Below, piece by piece: positions 1-7,732 of a stretch of DNA of 38,418 bases (the first letter of the stretch is position 1; each line of letters begins with the position of its first letter). The stretch spans positions 1 to 38,418 of the forward strand of contig JAUSLQ010000037.1 in assembly GCA_030645675.1 (NCBI GenBank), in the 5' to 3' direction. Under the pieces are notes generated by a model that worked only from the letters and a program-made list of their open reading frames with translations, was not told where the DNA came from and did not search any database. The translations under genes were made by a program, and so were the position numbers. The DNA is from Actinomycetota bacterium (GTDB taxonomy: Bacteria > Actinomycetota > Acidimicrobiia > Acidimicrobiales > Ilumatobacteraceae).

Positions 1-781
1 GGCCGAGCGACAGCAGCCAACCGGCGCCGCACTCCAGGAACATGATCTTCACACCCGGGTGGCGGTCCAGCACGCCGCCGGCCACCAGGGCGGCAGTGGC
101 CTCGATGGCGTCGCTCATCTGACGGGTGTAGTTGAACACGGCGCCACCAGGGCCGCGCATCGCACGGATGTTGACCTTGCCGACGGCCGTGTGGAACAGC
201 AGCGGGATCTCGTTCGCTTCGGCCACCGAGAAGAACGTGTCCCACTCGGGATCGTTGTACTGCGGGCACGAATCGAGCACCGCACACGGCATCATCACCG
301 CACGGAAGCCGATTTCGATCACACGCTTCAACTCGGTGACGGCATCGGGAATGTTCACGTTCGGCACGATCGCCACAGGGATGAGCGTGTTGCGCAACCC
401 GTCGAGGCGCTGCCACAACCAGTCGTTGTAGACCTGACACGCGACGCGGGAGGCCTCGGCGTCCTCGATGCGCGAGACCATCAACCCGAGGCTGGGGAAG
501 ATCGCCTCCGCATCGACGCCGTCGCGGTCCATGTCCTGCAGGCGCATCATCACGTCGCGGGCGCCGCGCCGGCCGGTGTCGACGTCGTCGGGCGTCACCT
601 TGTGGGCGAAGAAGTCGGCCTGGATCTTCATCAGCACCCGCTCGCCGAGGCGGGTGATGCGGACGTTGCCATCGACGACGGCGTTCGGCGCGTACTGCGC
701 CAGATCGCCGGTCATGTTGGCGGTGAACAGGTCGTTGGGCTCCGCGATGTGTGCATCGCAGCTGAGGATGAACGGGCGCAT
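1..781 (-). CDS. Amidohydrolase family 2 protein, C-terminus beyond window
   Basis: About 260 codons are visible from an ATG at 781; the C-terminal part lies beyond position 1. A good ribosome site (AAGGAG) precedes the ATG. The N-terminus carries CDAHIAEP, the D-x-H form of the first metal motif used by many actinobacterial members of the amidohydrolase_2 (COG2159) family, and the middle carries the RGPGGAVFNY and LDRHPGVKIMFLECGAGW segments typical of that family. Family members hydrolyse or decarboxylate cyclic and aromatic acids through a TIM-barrel metal site; the substrate here is unknown. It resembles the protein at 10322-11446 more than the one at 8334-9536. The leader contains four 16-bp repeats (791-854). 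The final metal-binding Asp cannot be checked because that part is missing. Confidence 0.9.
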   Translation of the reverse strand, partial: MRPFILSCDAHIAEPNDLFTANMTGDLAQYAPNAVVDGNVRITRLGERVLMKIQADFFAHKVTPDDVDTGRRGARDVMMRLQDMDRDGVDAEAIFPSLGLMVSRIEDAEASRVACQVYNDWLWQRLDGLRNTLIPVAIVPNVNIPDAVTELKRVIEIGFRAVMMPCAVLDSCPQYNDPEWDTFFSVAEANEIPLLFHTAVGKVNIRAMRGPGGAVFNYTRQMSDAIEATAALVAGGVLDRHPGVKIMFLECGAGWLLSLG

Positions 782-790
782 GGTGGCTCC

Positions 791-854
791 TTGTGAGGTG
801 AACGACTTGTGAGGTGAACGACTTGTGAGGTGAACGACTTGTGAGGTGAACGAC
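791..854. repeat. Four perfect tandem copies of a 16-bp unit
   Basis: The unit TTGTGAGGTGAACGAC occurs four times without mismatch at 791-806, 807-822, 823-838 and 839-854. The array starts 9 bases upstream of the amidohydrolase ATG on the minus strand, so it lies in the leader or promoter of that gene. Sixteen is not a multiple of three, so copy-number change would not keep a reading frame. The ribosome site sits between the array and the start codon. Confidence 0.97.
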
Positions 855-953
855 AAACCTTGTGGAGGGACCAAATCAGGGCACCCATACCTCGCTCTAG
901 GGCACTAAGTCCCTGGGGTCGTCGCTCCGTCCCGGAAGCTCGTTCCGTGCAGT

Positions 954-972
954 GGCGGAACACGGTTCCGCC
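954..972. terminator. Hairpin after the SDR stop codon, possible terminator
   Basis: GGCGGAAC (954-961) and GTTCCGCC (965-972) form a perfect 8-bp stem with a 3-base loop, 6 bases beyond the stop of the minus-strand SDR. There is no T-run on either strand, so this is not a classical intrinsic terminator. It could stabilise the mRNA end or be an operator for the amidohydrolase downstream. Confidence 0.45.
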
Positions 973-978
973 CTGACG

Positions 979-1803
979 TCAGCCGCCGACCGGCAAGTCG
1001 AGCAGCCGCGCCACCAACGGCGTGTCGGCAGATCGCGACACCCGGTACTCGCGGATCGCTCCGCCGGCGGCGTGCACGACGGCACCGTTGATGTCGCCGG
1101 CGTCGTCGGCCACCAGCCGGGCGACCAACCTCGCGATGTGTTCGGGCCCGAGGGCGGCAGAGGTACCGGCTGCCTCCAGCATCGCCTCGTTCATCCGGGT
1201 GCGGGCCCCGGGAGAGACGGCGTTCACGGTCACGCCAGTGCCGGCCACCTCCGCCGCCATCGCGATCGTCGCTGCCCACACCGCACCCTTCGCGCCGCCG
1301 TATGCCACCCCCGCAGTGAACCGCGTGTCCAGCGCCGCCTCCGAGACCGTGTTGACGATGCGACCGTGGGCCTGCGCCAGCATGAACGGCAGCGCTGCGC
1401 GAGCGGTGGCCACCGACCCGATGCAGTGCACGGCGAACAGCTTCAGCATGTCGGCCTCGGTGACCGTGGCCAGCGAGCCCGCAGCAACGATGCCGGCGTT
1501 GTTGACCACGATGTCGATCCTGCCGAACGCCTCGATCGCCGCCCGCACGATCCGCTCGCCGCCGGCGAAGGAGCCGACGTCGTCGCCGTTCGCGACCGCC
1601 GTTCCCCCATTTGCCATGACCTCCGCGACCACCTCGCCAGCCGGGGTCTCGTCCGTTCCCTCACCGGCCATGGAAGAACCGACGTCGTTCACCAACACCG
1701 CCGCGCCCAGCGACGCCAGGTGCAGCGCGTGGGCGCGGCCGATGCCCCGCCCGGCGCCGGTGACGATCGCGACGCGGCCGGCAAGCGCCCGCAATTCCGT
1801 CAT
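979..1803 (-). CDS. SDR-family oxidoreductase, hydroxyacyl-CoA dehydrogenase-like
   Basis: A 274-residue short-chain dehydrogenase. The nucleotide-binding motif VTGAGRGIG is near residue 13, followed by an acidic NDVG segment that favours NAD. NNAG is near residue 100 and the catalytic YGGAK follows an upstream Ser. The N-terminus resembles the SDR domain of peroxisomal multifunctional enzyme type 2, which oxidises 3-hydroxyacyl-CoA, so a beta-oxidation step is likely but unproven. The ATG at 1803 is the only Met near the family N-terminus; the frame stays open far upstream, but that part antiparallels the GntR gene and has no SDR character. It is divergent from the GntR gene at 1909, which may control it. 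An 8-bp-stem hairpin follows the stop. Confidence 0.9.
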   Translation of the reverse strand: MTELRALAGRVAIVTGAGRGIGRAHALHLASLGAAVLVNDVGSSMAGEGTDETPAGEVVAEVMANGGTAVANGDDVGSFAGGERIVRAAIEAFGRIDIVVNNAGIVAAGSLATVTEADMLKLFAVHCIGSVATARAALPFMLAQAHGRIVNTVSEAALDTRFTAGVAYGGAKGAVWAATIAMAAEVAGTGVTVNAVSPGARTRMNEAMLEAAGTSAALGPEHIARLVARLVADDAGDINGAVVHAAGGAIREYRVSRSADTPLVARLLDLPVGG

Positions 1804-1908
1804 GACGCCCACCCCGAAGTCCACCCCTTGGAGCGCGAAGTTCCCCTCATGGCTGTGCTCACCTCTAGCCTTCCGATAGATGATTGAACTGTACGGCAGG
1901 AGAGCAAG

Positions 1909-2691
1909 ATGACGACGAGCGGCGAGTACGCGTCCAACGGTGTTGATGCGCCTTCGTTCCGCGTGCCGAAGACCGGCGAGCTGGTCGCCCAGCGGCTTCG
2001 CGCGCGCATCATCAGCGGCGAGCTCGCCGAAGGCGACTCGTTGCCGGCGGAAGGCGCATTGATCGAGGAGTTCGGAGTGTCGCGCCCGACGCTGCGCGAG
2101 GCGTACAGGGTGCTGGAAGCGGAGCAGCTGATCAGCGTCCGGCGCGGCGCACGGGGCGGCGCACGCGTGCACGCCCCCAGCGCGGCGGCAGCAGCTCGCT
2201 ATGCAGGGCTGGTGCTGGAGTACGAAGGCGCCACCCTGGCCGACGTCTACGAGGCACGCACGCTGGTGGAGACACCGTGTGCCGCGCTGCTGGCGCGCCG
2301 CAGGACGAAGGCCGACCTCCAGGCGTTGTGGGCCAGCGTCGAGTTCGGCGAGAGCCTCGCCGACGACCGCCCGCGCCTGATCCGCCATCACACCGAGTTC
2401 CACGCGCTCGTCGTGCGCCTGTCGGGCAACCACACCATGAACCTGCTGAACGGCATCCTGCGGCAGATCATCGACACCGCCAACTACCAACGCGTCGACA
2501 CCGACCCTGAGGGGGCCGCCCACGACGCCGCGTTCCACCACGGCGTTCGGGCGCACCGTCGCCTCGTCGAGCTGATCGAGGCAAAGGACGCCGACGGCGC
2601 CCACGCGCTGTGGATGAAGCACCTCGTCGAGGCCAACCGCTACCTGCTCGAGCTGCCCGGTGCCACCACGGTGCTCGACCTGATGGACTGA
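1909..2691 (+). CDS. GntR regulator, FadR/FCD subfamily
   Basis: 260 residues. A winged helix-turn-helix spans about residues 24-90, with the typical LPAEGALIEEFGVSRPTLREA recognition region split across the helix pair. A C-terminal FCD ligand domain follows, with YEARTLVE at its start and the histidines of RHHTEFHALV and AHRRLVELI that build the family's metal/ligand site. Such proteins usually repress neighbouring catabolic genes until an acid or acyl-CoA binds. The ATG at 1909 follows an AGGAGAG ribosome site. It diverges from the SDR at 1803 across a 105-bp gap in which I could not identify a convincing operator. It converges on the TetR gene that ends at 2705. Confidence 0.94.
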   Translation: MTTSGEYASNGVDAPSFRVPKTGELVAQRLRARIISGELAEGDSLPAEGALIEEFGVSRPTLREAYRVLEAEQLISVRRGARGGARVHAPSAAAAARYAGLVLEYEGATLADVYEARTLVETPCAALLARRRTKADLQALWASVEFGESLADDRPRLIRHHTEFHALVVRLSGNHTMNLLNGILRQIIDTANYQRVDTDPEGAAHDAAFHHGVRAHRRLVELIEAKDADGAHALWMKHLVEANRYLLELPGATTVLDLMD

Positions 2692-2704
2692 CCGTCCGCA
2701 GCTG

Positions 2705-3298
2705 TCACTGCCGCGCTGCGGGCGCTCCGTAGAGTGCGTGCAAGCCGGCGATGACGACCTTCAGGCCGTGCGCGGTGTAGTCGGCTGCCCCGAGCCCGTG
2801 GGACCGCCACGACGGCTCGTGCGGGCGGGCGATCTCGTCGGGGAACGCATCCACCGCCAACCGGCCCAACAGGTAGGTGTGGAACGTCGCCGCCGCCAGC
2901 AACGCATCGCGCTCCGTGAAACCGCTGGCGACCAACATGTCCACGGTCGTGTTCCGGATGGCCGCCCCGGCGGGCGTCGACGGGTGCTCCAGCAGGTGGC
3001 GTGCCATGCCGCGGTGTGCCTGCAGGCGGTTCCACAGGCCGTCGTGGTACGCAATCAGCCACTGGTCCCACGCCAGGCCGGTGGCCGGCGTGGCCACGCC
3101 CGCGACCACGGCGTCGAGCACCAGGCCCACCAACGCGTCCTTGCTGCCGATGTGGTGGTACAACGCCGTCGCGGTGACGTCGAGCGCAGTCGCCACGGCC
3201 CTCATCGTCAGGGCCTCGATGCCAACATCGGCGGTGAGGGCCAAGGTCGTGCTGATGATCTCGTCCACCGTCAGCGGCGGGTCGCGATGGCTCGGCAC
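2705..3298 (-). CDS. TetR-family transcriptional regulator
   Basis: 197 residues from a GTG at 3298, chosen because it lies 2 bases after the upstream SDR stop codon and gives a normal TetR N-terminus. The helix-turn-helix (about residues 10-55) includes LTMRAVATALDVTATALYHHIGSKDALV, here split as a standard TetR HTH; the C-terminal half is the variable ligand domain and is rich in Ala, His and Leu. It is the last gene of the minus operon that begins at 6612, so it is probably an autoregulated local repressor. The ligand is unknown; an acyl-CoA is a reasonable guess from context. Confidence 0.9.
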   Translation of the reverse strand: MPSHRDPPLTVDEIISTTLALTADVGIEALTMRAVATALDVTATALYHHIGSKDALVGLVLDAVVAGVATPATGLAWDQWLIAYHDGLWNRLQAHRGMARHLLEHPSTPAGAAIRNTTVDMLVASGFTERDALLAAATFHTYLLGRLAVDAFPDEIARPHEPSWRSHGLGAADYTAHGLKVVIAGLHALYGAPAARQ

Positions 3299-3300
3299 GG

Positions 3301-4032
3301 CTACATGCTCAGTCCGCCGTCGACCACGATGGCCGTGCCGGTCGTGAACGCGGACAGGTCGTCGAGCAGGAAGCGTACGGCGTGGGCGATCTCCTCGGGC
3401 CGGCCGAGCCGGTGCAAGGGGATCTTGCGGGCGATGGCCGCAACGAACGCCGGATCGGTGGCGGCGGTGATGCCGGTGTCGGCGGTCGGCCCGGGAATCA
3501 CCAGATTGACGGTGGTCCCCGTACGTGCCAGCTCGCGCGCCAGCGTCTTGGTCAGGCCGACCAGGCCGGCCTTGCTCGCGGCGTACGCCCCCTGCTGGGC
3601 ATTGCCCATCAGGGCGGCAACCGACGAGATCACGACGATGCGGCCACGAGGGCTGGCCGTGATCCATGGCATGGCGGCGCGCGCCAGCCGGAACGGGCCG
3701 GACAGGTTCGTGGCCAGCACGGCATCCCAATCCGCGTCGTTCAGCTCGCCCAGCGCCACGTCGCGGGTGATGCCCGCCACGGACACCACATGGTCGAGCT
3801 GCCCGAACTGGCGGCCGCACTCCTCCACGGCTGTCAGACAGTCGCTGGCCGACGACGAGTCGGAGCGCAGGACACACAGCCCGGGGTGCTGCGCCTGCAG
3901 AGCTGCAGCGCTGTCGGTGTCGTGAACGAAGGTGGCGAGCACCGACCACCCGTCGGCGAGCAGTCGTTCAGTGATGGCCCTGCCGATGCCGCGAGTTCCT
4001 CCACTCACCAGCGCAACGCGGACATCACCCAT
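3301..4032 (-). CDS. FabG-like SDR oxidoreductase
   Basis: 243 residues, the usual length of classical 3-oxoacyl reductase/3-hydroxyacyl dehydrogenase SDRs. VSGGTRGIG is the cofactor loop near residue 9. ISSVAALMG supplies the catalytic Ser and YAASKAG the Tyr and Lys. The C-terminus ends in VVDGGLSM, as in FabG. The usual NNAG is replaced by SVAGIT, which is a tolerated variant. The ATG at 4032 overlaps the end of the HpaB-family gene by 8 bases, so the two are translationally coupled. It likely interconverts a hydroxy and a keto group on an intermediate handled by the acyl-CoA dehydrogenase of the same operon; the substrate is not deducible. Confidence 0.92.
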   Translation of the reverse strand: MGDVRVALVSGGTRGIGRAITERLLADGWSVLATFVHDTDSAAALQAQHPGLCVLRSDSSSASDCLTAVEECGRQFGQLDHVVSVAGITRDVALGELNDADWDAVLATNLSGPFRLARAAMPWITASPRGRIVVISSVAALMGNAQQGAYAASKAGLVGLTKTLARELARTGTTVNLVIPGPTADTGITAATDPAFVAAIARKIPLHRLGRPEEIAHAVRFLLDDLSAFTTGTAIVVDGGLSM

Positions 4033-5401
4033 CGGTGGCCTCCATCAGCGCAAGTGCGGTGCTCTTGGCCGCGTTCATGTCGTAATGGTTGCGCGTCACG
4101 GTGCGCTGGGCGAACAACCCGCCGCCAGACTGCAGCCAGGAGACGGCCTCGCGCCCGCCCCACTCGTCCGCAGTCATGTTGCGGATGGTATGGAACAGGG
4201 CGAGGCGATGATCGGCCGTGATGCCTCGAGCGCCGCGCAGGTACTTCTCGATGAACCCCGCCGTCTCCGGGTTGTCGACATCGGCGAAACTCGGTGCGGT
4301 GACGACCGTGCCGCCTGCGATGTCGTGCAGGTGGCGCACCATGACCGCATAGCCGGTGGCCGCATGCAGCTTCCCGGCGTTGGTGTACAGCTCGCTGGGC
4401 AGCAGCATCCCGTCCTCGTTGACGTCGACGTTGCCGAGGGCAGCTTCCAGGCACGCACGGGTCATGGTCGCGTAGATCACGATCTCGGCGATCTTCTCCT
4501 TGATGTGGGGGATGCCGGCCGTCCCGTTGGCCTCTGCCGCCAGTTGGGCCATACCGGCGAGCTGATCACCCAGGTGCGCCATGTGGGCGACGCCGCTGAG
4601 CCGTTCCCACAGCCCCAGCGAGTGGGCGATGACCGCCGATCGGGCGACGTCGCCGTCGAGGAACACCCGCTCGTACGGCACGTGCACGTCGTCGAAGACC
4701 ACCATCGAGTCGGGGATGGCCAGCTGCGCCGATACCGGCCTGTCGCGCGGATGACCATGACGGGCGTGGTGGCTGCTCGTGATCTGGATGACGCCAGGAG
4801 CATTGGCAGGCACCGCACACGCGATCGCGTACTGCTCCTCACCCGCCTTCATCCGCTTCGTGGGCAGCACCACCAGCTCGTGGACGATGGGGCCGGCGGT
4901 GGTGTGGAACTTGGCCCCACGGATCACCACCCCGTCCCGGTCGCGGTCGACGACGCGCACGTACAGGTCGGGGTCGTCCTGCTGCGACGGGGCGAGTGTG
5001 CGATCGCCCTTGGCGTCGGTGATCAGCTCTGCGAACCGCACGTCGCGGGCGGCACACTCGTCGAACCAGTGCCGAATCCGCTCGCCGGCTGCAGGGTCGG
5101 CAGCCGTCAGCGCGGGCGACGACGTCAGCAACGCCATGGCCACTGCAGACAGGCTGAGCGTGACGTCGTGGTGGACCAGCAGTTCGCAGCGCGCCCGCAG
5201 CTCGTCTGCCGTGCGGGGGATGGTGAAGGCCGGGTTGCGTGCGTCGTCGCCCGGGCGATGGAGCGCGTCGTACCCGCGGGCGACGATGCGCACCGCCTGG
5301 CCGAGACCGGCATCGGTGGTCACGTCGTCGATGCGCTCTCCGTCGAGGTACACGCGTCGGCCGTCCTGCAGCGACGCGACGTACTGCGTTCCGGTCATCA
5401 T
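4025..5401 (-). CDS. HpaB-family flavin-dependent monooxygenase-like protein
   Basis: 458 residues, matching the length of the 4-hydroxyphenylacetate 3-hydroxylase (oxygenase component) family, which has an acyl-CoA dehydrogenase fold and uses FADH2 delivered by a separate reductase. Family-like segments are RNPAFTIPRTADEL near the N-terminus, ITSSHHARHGHP mid-protein, VFDDVHVPYERVFLDGD, and the C-terminal NMTADEWGGREAV region. The ATG at 5401 forms a TGATG overlap with the upstream acyl-CoA dehydrogenase stop; a second ATG follows at once, so the protein may start MM or M. The related 4-hydroxybutyryl-CoA dehydratase (AbfD) is less likely because I see no C-x3-C pair for its Fe-S cluster. 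No HpaC-type reductase gene is in the window. Confidence 0.85.
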   Translation of the reverse strand: MMTGTQYVASLQDGRRVYLDGERIDDVTTDAGLGQAVRIVARGYDALHRPGDDARNPAFTIPRTADELRARCELLVHHDVTLSLSAVAMALLTSSPALTAADPAAGERIRHWFDECAARDVRFAELITDAKGDRTLAPSQQDDPDLYVRVVDRDRDGVVIRGAKFHTTAGPIVHELVVLPTKRMKAGEEQYAIACAVPANAPGVIQITSSHHARHGHPRDRPVSAQLAIPDSMVVFDDVHVPYERVFLDGDVARSAVIAHSLGLWERLSGVAHMAHLGDQLAGMAQLAAEANGTAGIPHIKEKIAEIVIYATMTRACLEAALGNVDVNEDGMLLPSELYTNAGKLHAATGYAVMVRHLHDIAGGTVVTAPSFADVDNPETAGFIEKYLRGARGITADHRLALFHTIRNMTADEWGGREAVSWLQSGGGLFAQRTVTRNHYDMNAAKSTALALMEATDG

Positions 5402-6612
5402 CAGCTGGGCTCCCTCGGTAGGCCGAGCAGCCGCTCGGCGAGTGTGTTGCGCTGGATCTCGTCGGTACCGCCGGCAATGCGCATCATCGGCGAACCGGTG
5501 ATCCAGCGACCCCACGCATACGTGCCCCACTCGCCTGAGTCGGCGAGCACGGAGGGCCCGAGCAGTTCGGACGCCAGCGCCGCGCAGCGGACGGCCTGAT
5601 CTCCGAACAGCAGCTTCAGGATGGACCCCTCCGCGCCAGGGGCCTTGCCCGCCTGCATCGCCGCTTCGTGGCGCCCGATCAGGAACCGGCGCAACTCGGC
5701 GTTGGTGTGCAGCGCAGCGAGTCGCTGGCGCACGATCGGATCGTTCGCGCGGTCGAGGTGCTCGGCCATGTCGCGCAGACGGGCGACCGGATCGATCGCC
5801 GAGTTGTTCGCGCCCGAACCCACCGAGGCCCGCTCGCTCATCAGCGTGGCCATGACGGCCCGCCAGCCCGACCCCAGCTCGCCCACTCGGTTGGCGTCGG
5901 GGATGCGGACCTCGTCGAGGAAGACCTCGTTGAAGTGCGTCTCACCCGTCATCTGGCGCAGCGGGCGCACGGTCACGCCCGGGGTGTCCATGTCGAGGAC
6001 GAACATCGTGATGCCCTGGTGCTTGGGCGCATCGGGGTCAGTGCGCACCAGCAGTTGGCCGACCTGCGAGAGGTGAGCCTGCGACGACCACACCTTCTGC
6101 CCGGTGACCACCCAGTGGTCGCCGTCACGCACGGCCCGCGTGCGCAGCGCAGCCAGATCTGACCCCGCCTCCGGCTCGCTGAGGAGCTGGCACACGACCA
6201 GTTCGCCGCGGAAGATGCCGGGCAGGTACTTCGCCTGCAGTTCGGGGCTGCCGTGGGCCAGCAGCGCTGGCGCGACCAGGTGGGTGCCGGTGGCGAACGG
6301 CTGCTGGTCGGGCACGTCGAACTCAACCTCCAGCCGCCGGTACTCCTCGTCCAGCAAGGGGTTCCGGCCACCGCCGCCCAGCGCGACCGGGCCGCCCGCC
6401 CAGCCGAAGCCGTGGTCGAACACCAGCCGGCGCCACTCGCGAGACCGTGCCAGTGCGGCGGCCTCCGCCGCCCGGTCGGCGTGCGCGTCGAGCAGCCCGA
6501 TGCTGTCGGAGCCGATGCCCCACCCTGCCTGGGTGGCCACCACCCGATGGCGCGCGTTCGTCTCCAGGAAGTGCAACGCCGCTGCCCGGAACTCGCTCAG
6601 TTCGTCCCCCAT
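5401..6612 (-). CDS. Acyl-CoA dehydrogenase (FadE type)
   Basis: 403 residues with the full acyl-CoA dehydrogenase layout: an N-terminal helical domain, a middle beta domain with QLLSEPEAGSDLA and VVTGQKVWSS, and a C-terminal helical domain ending GGTDEIQRN then LLGLPREPS. It oxidises an acyl-CoA to the enoyl-CoA using FAD. In medium-chain enzymes the catalytic Glu precedes Gly-Thr in YEGT; here that position is Gly381 (AGGT), so the base must lie elsewhere or in a partner subunit. It is the first gene of the operon that continues with the HpaB-like gene, SDR and TetR. The ATG at 6612 lies 6 bases after a TAGTAT -10 box, which predicts a leaderless message. Confidence 0.95.
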   Translation of the reverse strand: MGDELSEFRAAALHFLETNARHRVVATQAGWGIGSDSIGLLDAHADRAAEAAALARSREWRRLVFDHGFGWAGGPVALGGGGRNPLLDEEYRRLEVEFDVPDQQPFATGTHLVAPALLAHGSPELQAKYLPGIFRGELVVCQLLSEPEAGSDLAALRTRAVRDGDHWVVTGQKVWSSQAHLSQVGQLLVRTDPDAPKHQGITMFVLDMDTPGVTVRPLRQMTGETHFNEVFLDEVRIPDANRVGELGSGWRAVMATLMSERASVGSGANNSAIDPVARLRDMAEHLDRANDPIVRQRLAALHTNAELRRFLIGRHEAAMQAGKAPGAEGSILKLLFGDQAVRCAALASELLGPSVLADSGEWGTYAWGRWITGSPMMRIAGGTDEIQRNTLAERLLGLPREPS

Positions 6613-6618
6613 ACTCCG

Positions 6619-6647
6619 ATACTACCGCTCTCTTTAACGCTGTTCAA
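6619..6647 (-). promoter_or_regulatory. Predicted leaderless promoter of the acyl-CoA dehydrogenase operon
   Basis: On the minus strand, TTGAAC (6647-6642) is followed after 17 bases by TAGTAT (6624-6619), then by 6 bases and the ATG at 6612. Spacing is ideal for a vegetative sigma factor and leaves essentially no 5' leader. The -35 and most of the spacer lie inside the 25-bp dyad at 6628-6652. Confidence 0.6.
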
Positions 6648-6652
6648 GAGAG
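6628..6652. promoter_or_regulatory. 25-bp near-perfect dyad, probable TetR operator
   Basis: CTCTCTTTAAC (6628-6638) and GTTCAAGAGAG (6642-6652) are inverted copies with one mismatch in 11 positions and a 3-base centre. The element sits between the divergent acyl-CoA dehydrogenase and Rieske genes and covers the -35 box of the former. Size and placement fit a TetR-family operator; the products of 7733-8320 or 2705-3298 are the candidate binders. Confidence 0.65.
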
Positions 6653-6678
6653 ATTCTCCCCTCGGTCGCTGCAGTATT

Positions 6679-6694
6679 TATCCCAACTGGGATA
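6679..6694. promoter_or_regulatory. 16-bp perfect palindrome upstream of the Rieske gene
   Basis: TATCCCA (6679-6685) and TGGGATA (6688-6694) are perfect inverted repeats with a 2-base centre. A possible -10 box TATATT (6693-6698) overlaps its right edge, so a bound protein would block the Rieske-TetR promoter. Its sequence is unlike the 25-bp dyad nearby, which suggests a second regulator, possibly GntR type. Confidence 0.55.
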
Positions 6695-6734
6695 TATTAG
6701 CGATCGTCTCACATCGTTGAAGGACAGGTCGCCG

Positions 6735-7727
6735 ATGAGCTCCGTGCCAGCACACATGATGAAGCCGACCGGCTGGTTCCAGGTCGGCTGGTCCACCGAC
6801 TTCCCTTCCGGCTCGGTCGCAGCAAGGAAGTTCTTCGGCGAGGAGCTCGTCATCTTCCGCACCGAGAGCGGTGCACTGACGGCGCTCGAGGCGTACTGCC
6901 CGCACATGGGCGCGCACCTCGGCCACGGCGGCACGGTGTGCGGCGAGTTGATCCGCTGCCCGTTCCACTTGTGGGATTGGGACGCCGACGGCCACAACGC
7001 CTCCATCCCGTATCAAGATCGCCCCAACCGGGCAGTGCGGATGCGGTCGTGGCAGTTGCTCGAGCGCAACGACATCGTCTACCTCTGGCATGACAAGAGC
7101 GGGGCGCCGCCTGCATGGGAGCCGCCCGACGCCTTCGAAGCGCTGGGCGCCGACGTCGCTGCTGCCGAGTACCACTCCGCGCACCCCGACGGTCAGATCC
7201 GGTTCGGTGCGCTGCGCCTCAATCCGTTCGTGGTGCTCGACAACGGCGCCGATCCGGCCCACTTCGTCGCTGTCCACGGCAGTCGGACCATCCCGATCGT
7301 CGTGTCCAGCGAAGCCGACGGGCACCTGTTCCGCGTCAAGCTCGGCTTCGGCAGGCGCTGGCTCACCCACCCCGACAGCGCCAACCTCGATGCACTCGAC
7401 ATCCTCCAGGTCGGCGTGGGGCTGTCGTACACCGCCCTCGGCAGCCTGGCGAACCCCTTCGTCGTGATCGTGTTGGCCACCACCCCGATCGACGACGACA
7501 CCTCCGAGATGTTCCAGACCGTGTGGCTGCAGCGCGCCGAAGGCGACGTTCTGCCAGGGCGCCTGGCAGAACGCCTCGATCGAGCGACCAACCAACTCCC
7601 CGGCGACATCAAGATCTGGGAGAACCAGCGCTACATCGAGCGCGCCGCCTGGGCGGCGAACGAGGTGAAGGGGTTCAATGCGCTCCGTCGTTGGGCCGCC
7701 ACGTTCTACGAGGCGGCGGCAGACTGA
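6735..7727 (+). CDS. Rieske non-haem iron oxygenase, KshA-like
   Basis: 330 residues. The Rieske [2Fe-2S] ligands are C55-x-H57 (CPHMGAH) and C75-x2-H78 (CPFH). The catalytic iron site is indicated by D173-x2-H176-x4-H181 in DPAHFVAVHG, which resembles the motif of 3-ketosteroid 9-alpha-hydroxylase oxygenase KshA; the third ligand (an Asp) should lie in the C-terminal half. Such enzymes hydroxylate alicyclic or steroid substrates with electrons from a separate reductase, not found in this window. The ATG at 6735 was chosen over upstream in-frame starts because AAGGACAGG precedes it and the palindromic regulatory region lies upstream. A TetR gene follows after 5 bases. Substrate assignment is inference. 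Confidence 0.92.
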   Translation: MSSVPAHMMKPTGWFQVGWSTDFPSGSVAARKFFGEELVIFRTESGALTALEAYCPHMGAHLGHGGTVCGELIRCPFHLWDWDADGHNASIPYQDRPNRAVRMRSWQLLERNDIVYLWHDKSGAPPAWEPPDAFEALGADVAAAEYHSAHPDGQIRFGALRLNPFVVLDNGADPAHFVAVHGSRTIPIVVSSEADGHLFRVKLGFGRRWLTHPDSANLDALDILQVGVGLSYTALGSLANPFVVIVLATTPIDDDTSEMFQTVWLQRAEGDVLPGRLAERLDRATNQLPGDIKIWENQRYIERAAWAANEVKGFNALRRWAATFYEAAAD

Positions 7728-7732
7728 CGACC

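Noticed and set aside
791-854. CRISPR array
   Set aside because: The 16-bp units are directly adjacent with no spacers, and there is no cas gene.
712-963. 83-residue minus-strand frame through the 16-bp repeats
   Set aside because: It overlaps the start of the amidohydrolase in another frame and has no recognisable features.
1804-2622. N-terminal extension of the minus-strand SDR
   Set aside because: It overlaps the GntR gene, which has full family motifs, and has no recognisable domain.
4025-5401. 4-hydroxybutyryl-CoA dehydratase (AbfD)
   Set aside because: The spaced Cys residues expected for its [4Fe-4S] cluster are not seen.
6447-6734. N-terminal extension of the Rieske gene
   Set aside because: It would cover the antisense of the acyl-CoA dehydrogenase start and both palindromes, and lacks family similarity; ATG 6735 has a ribosome site.
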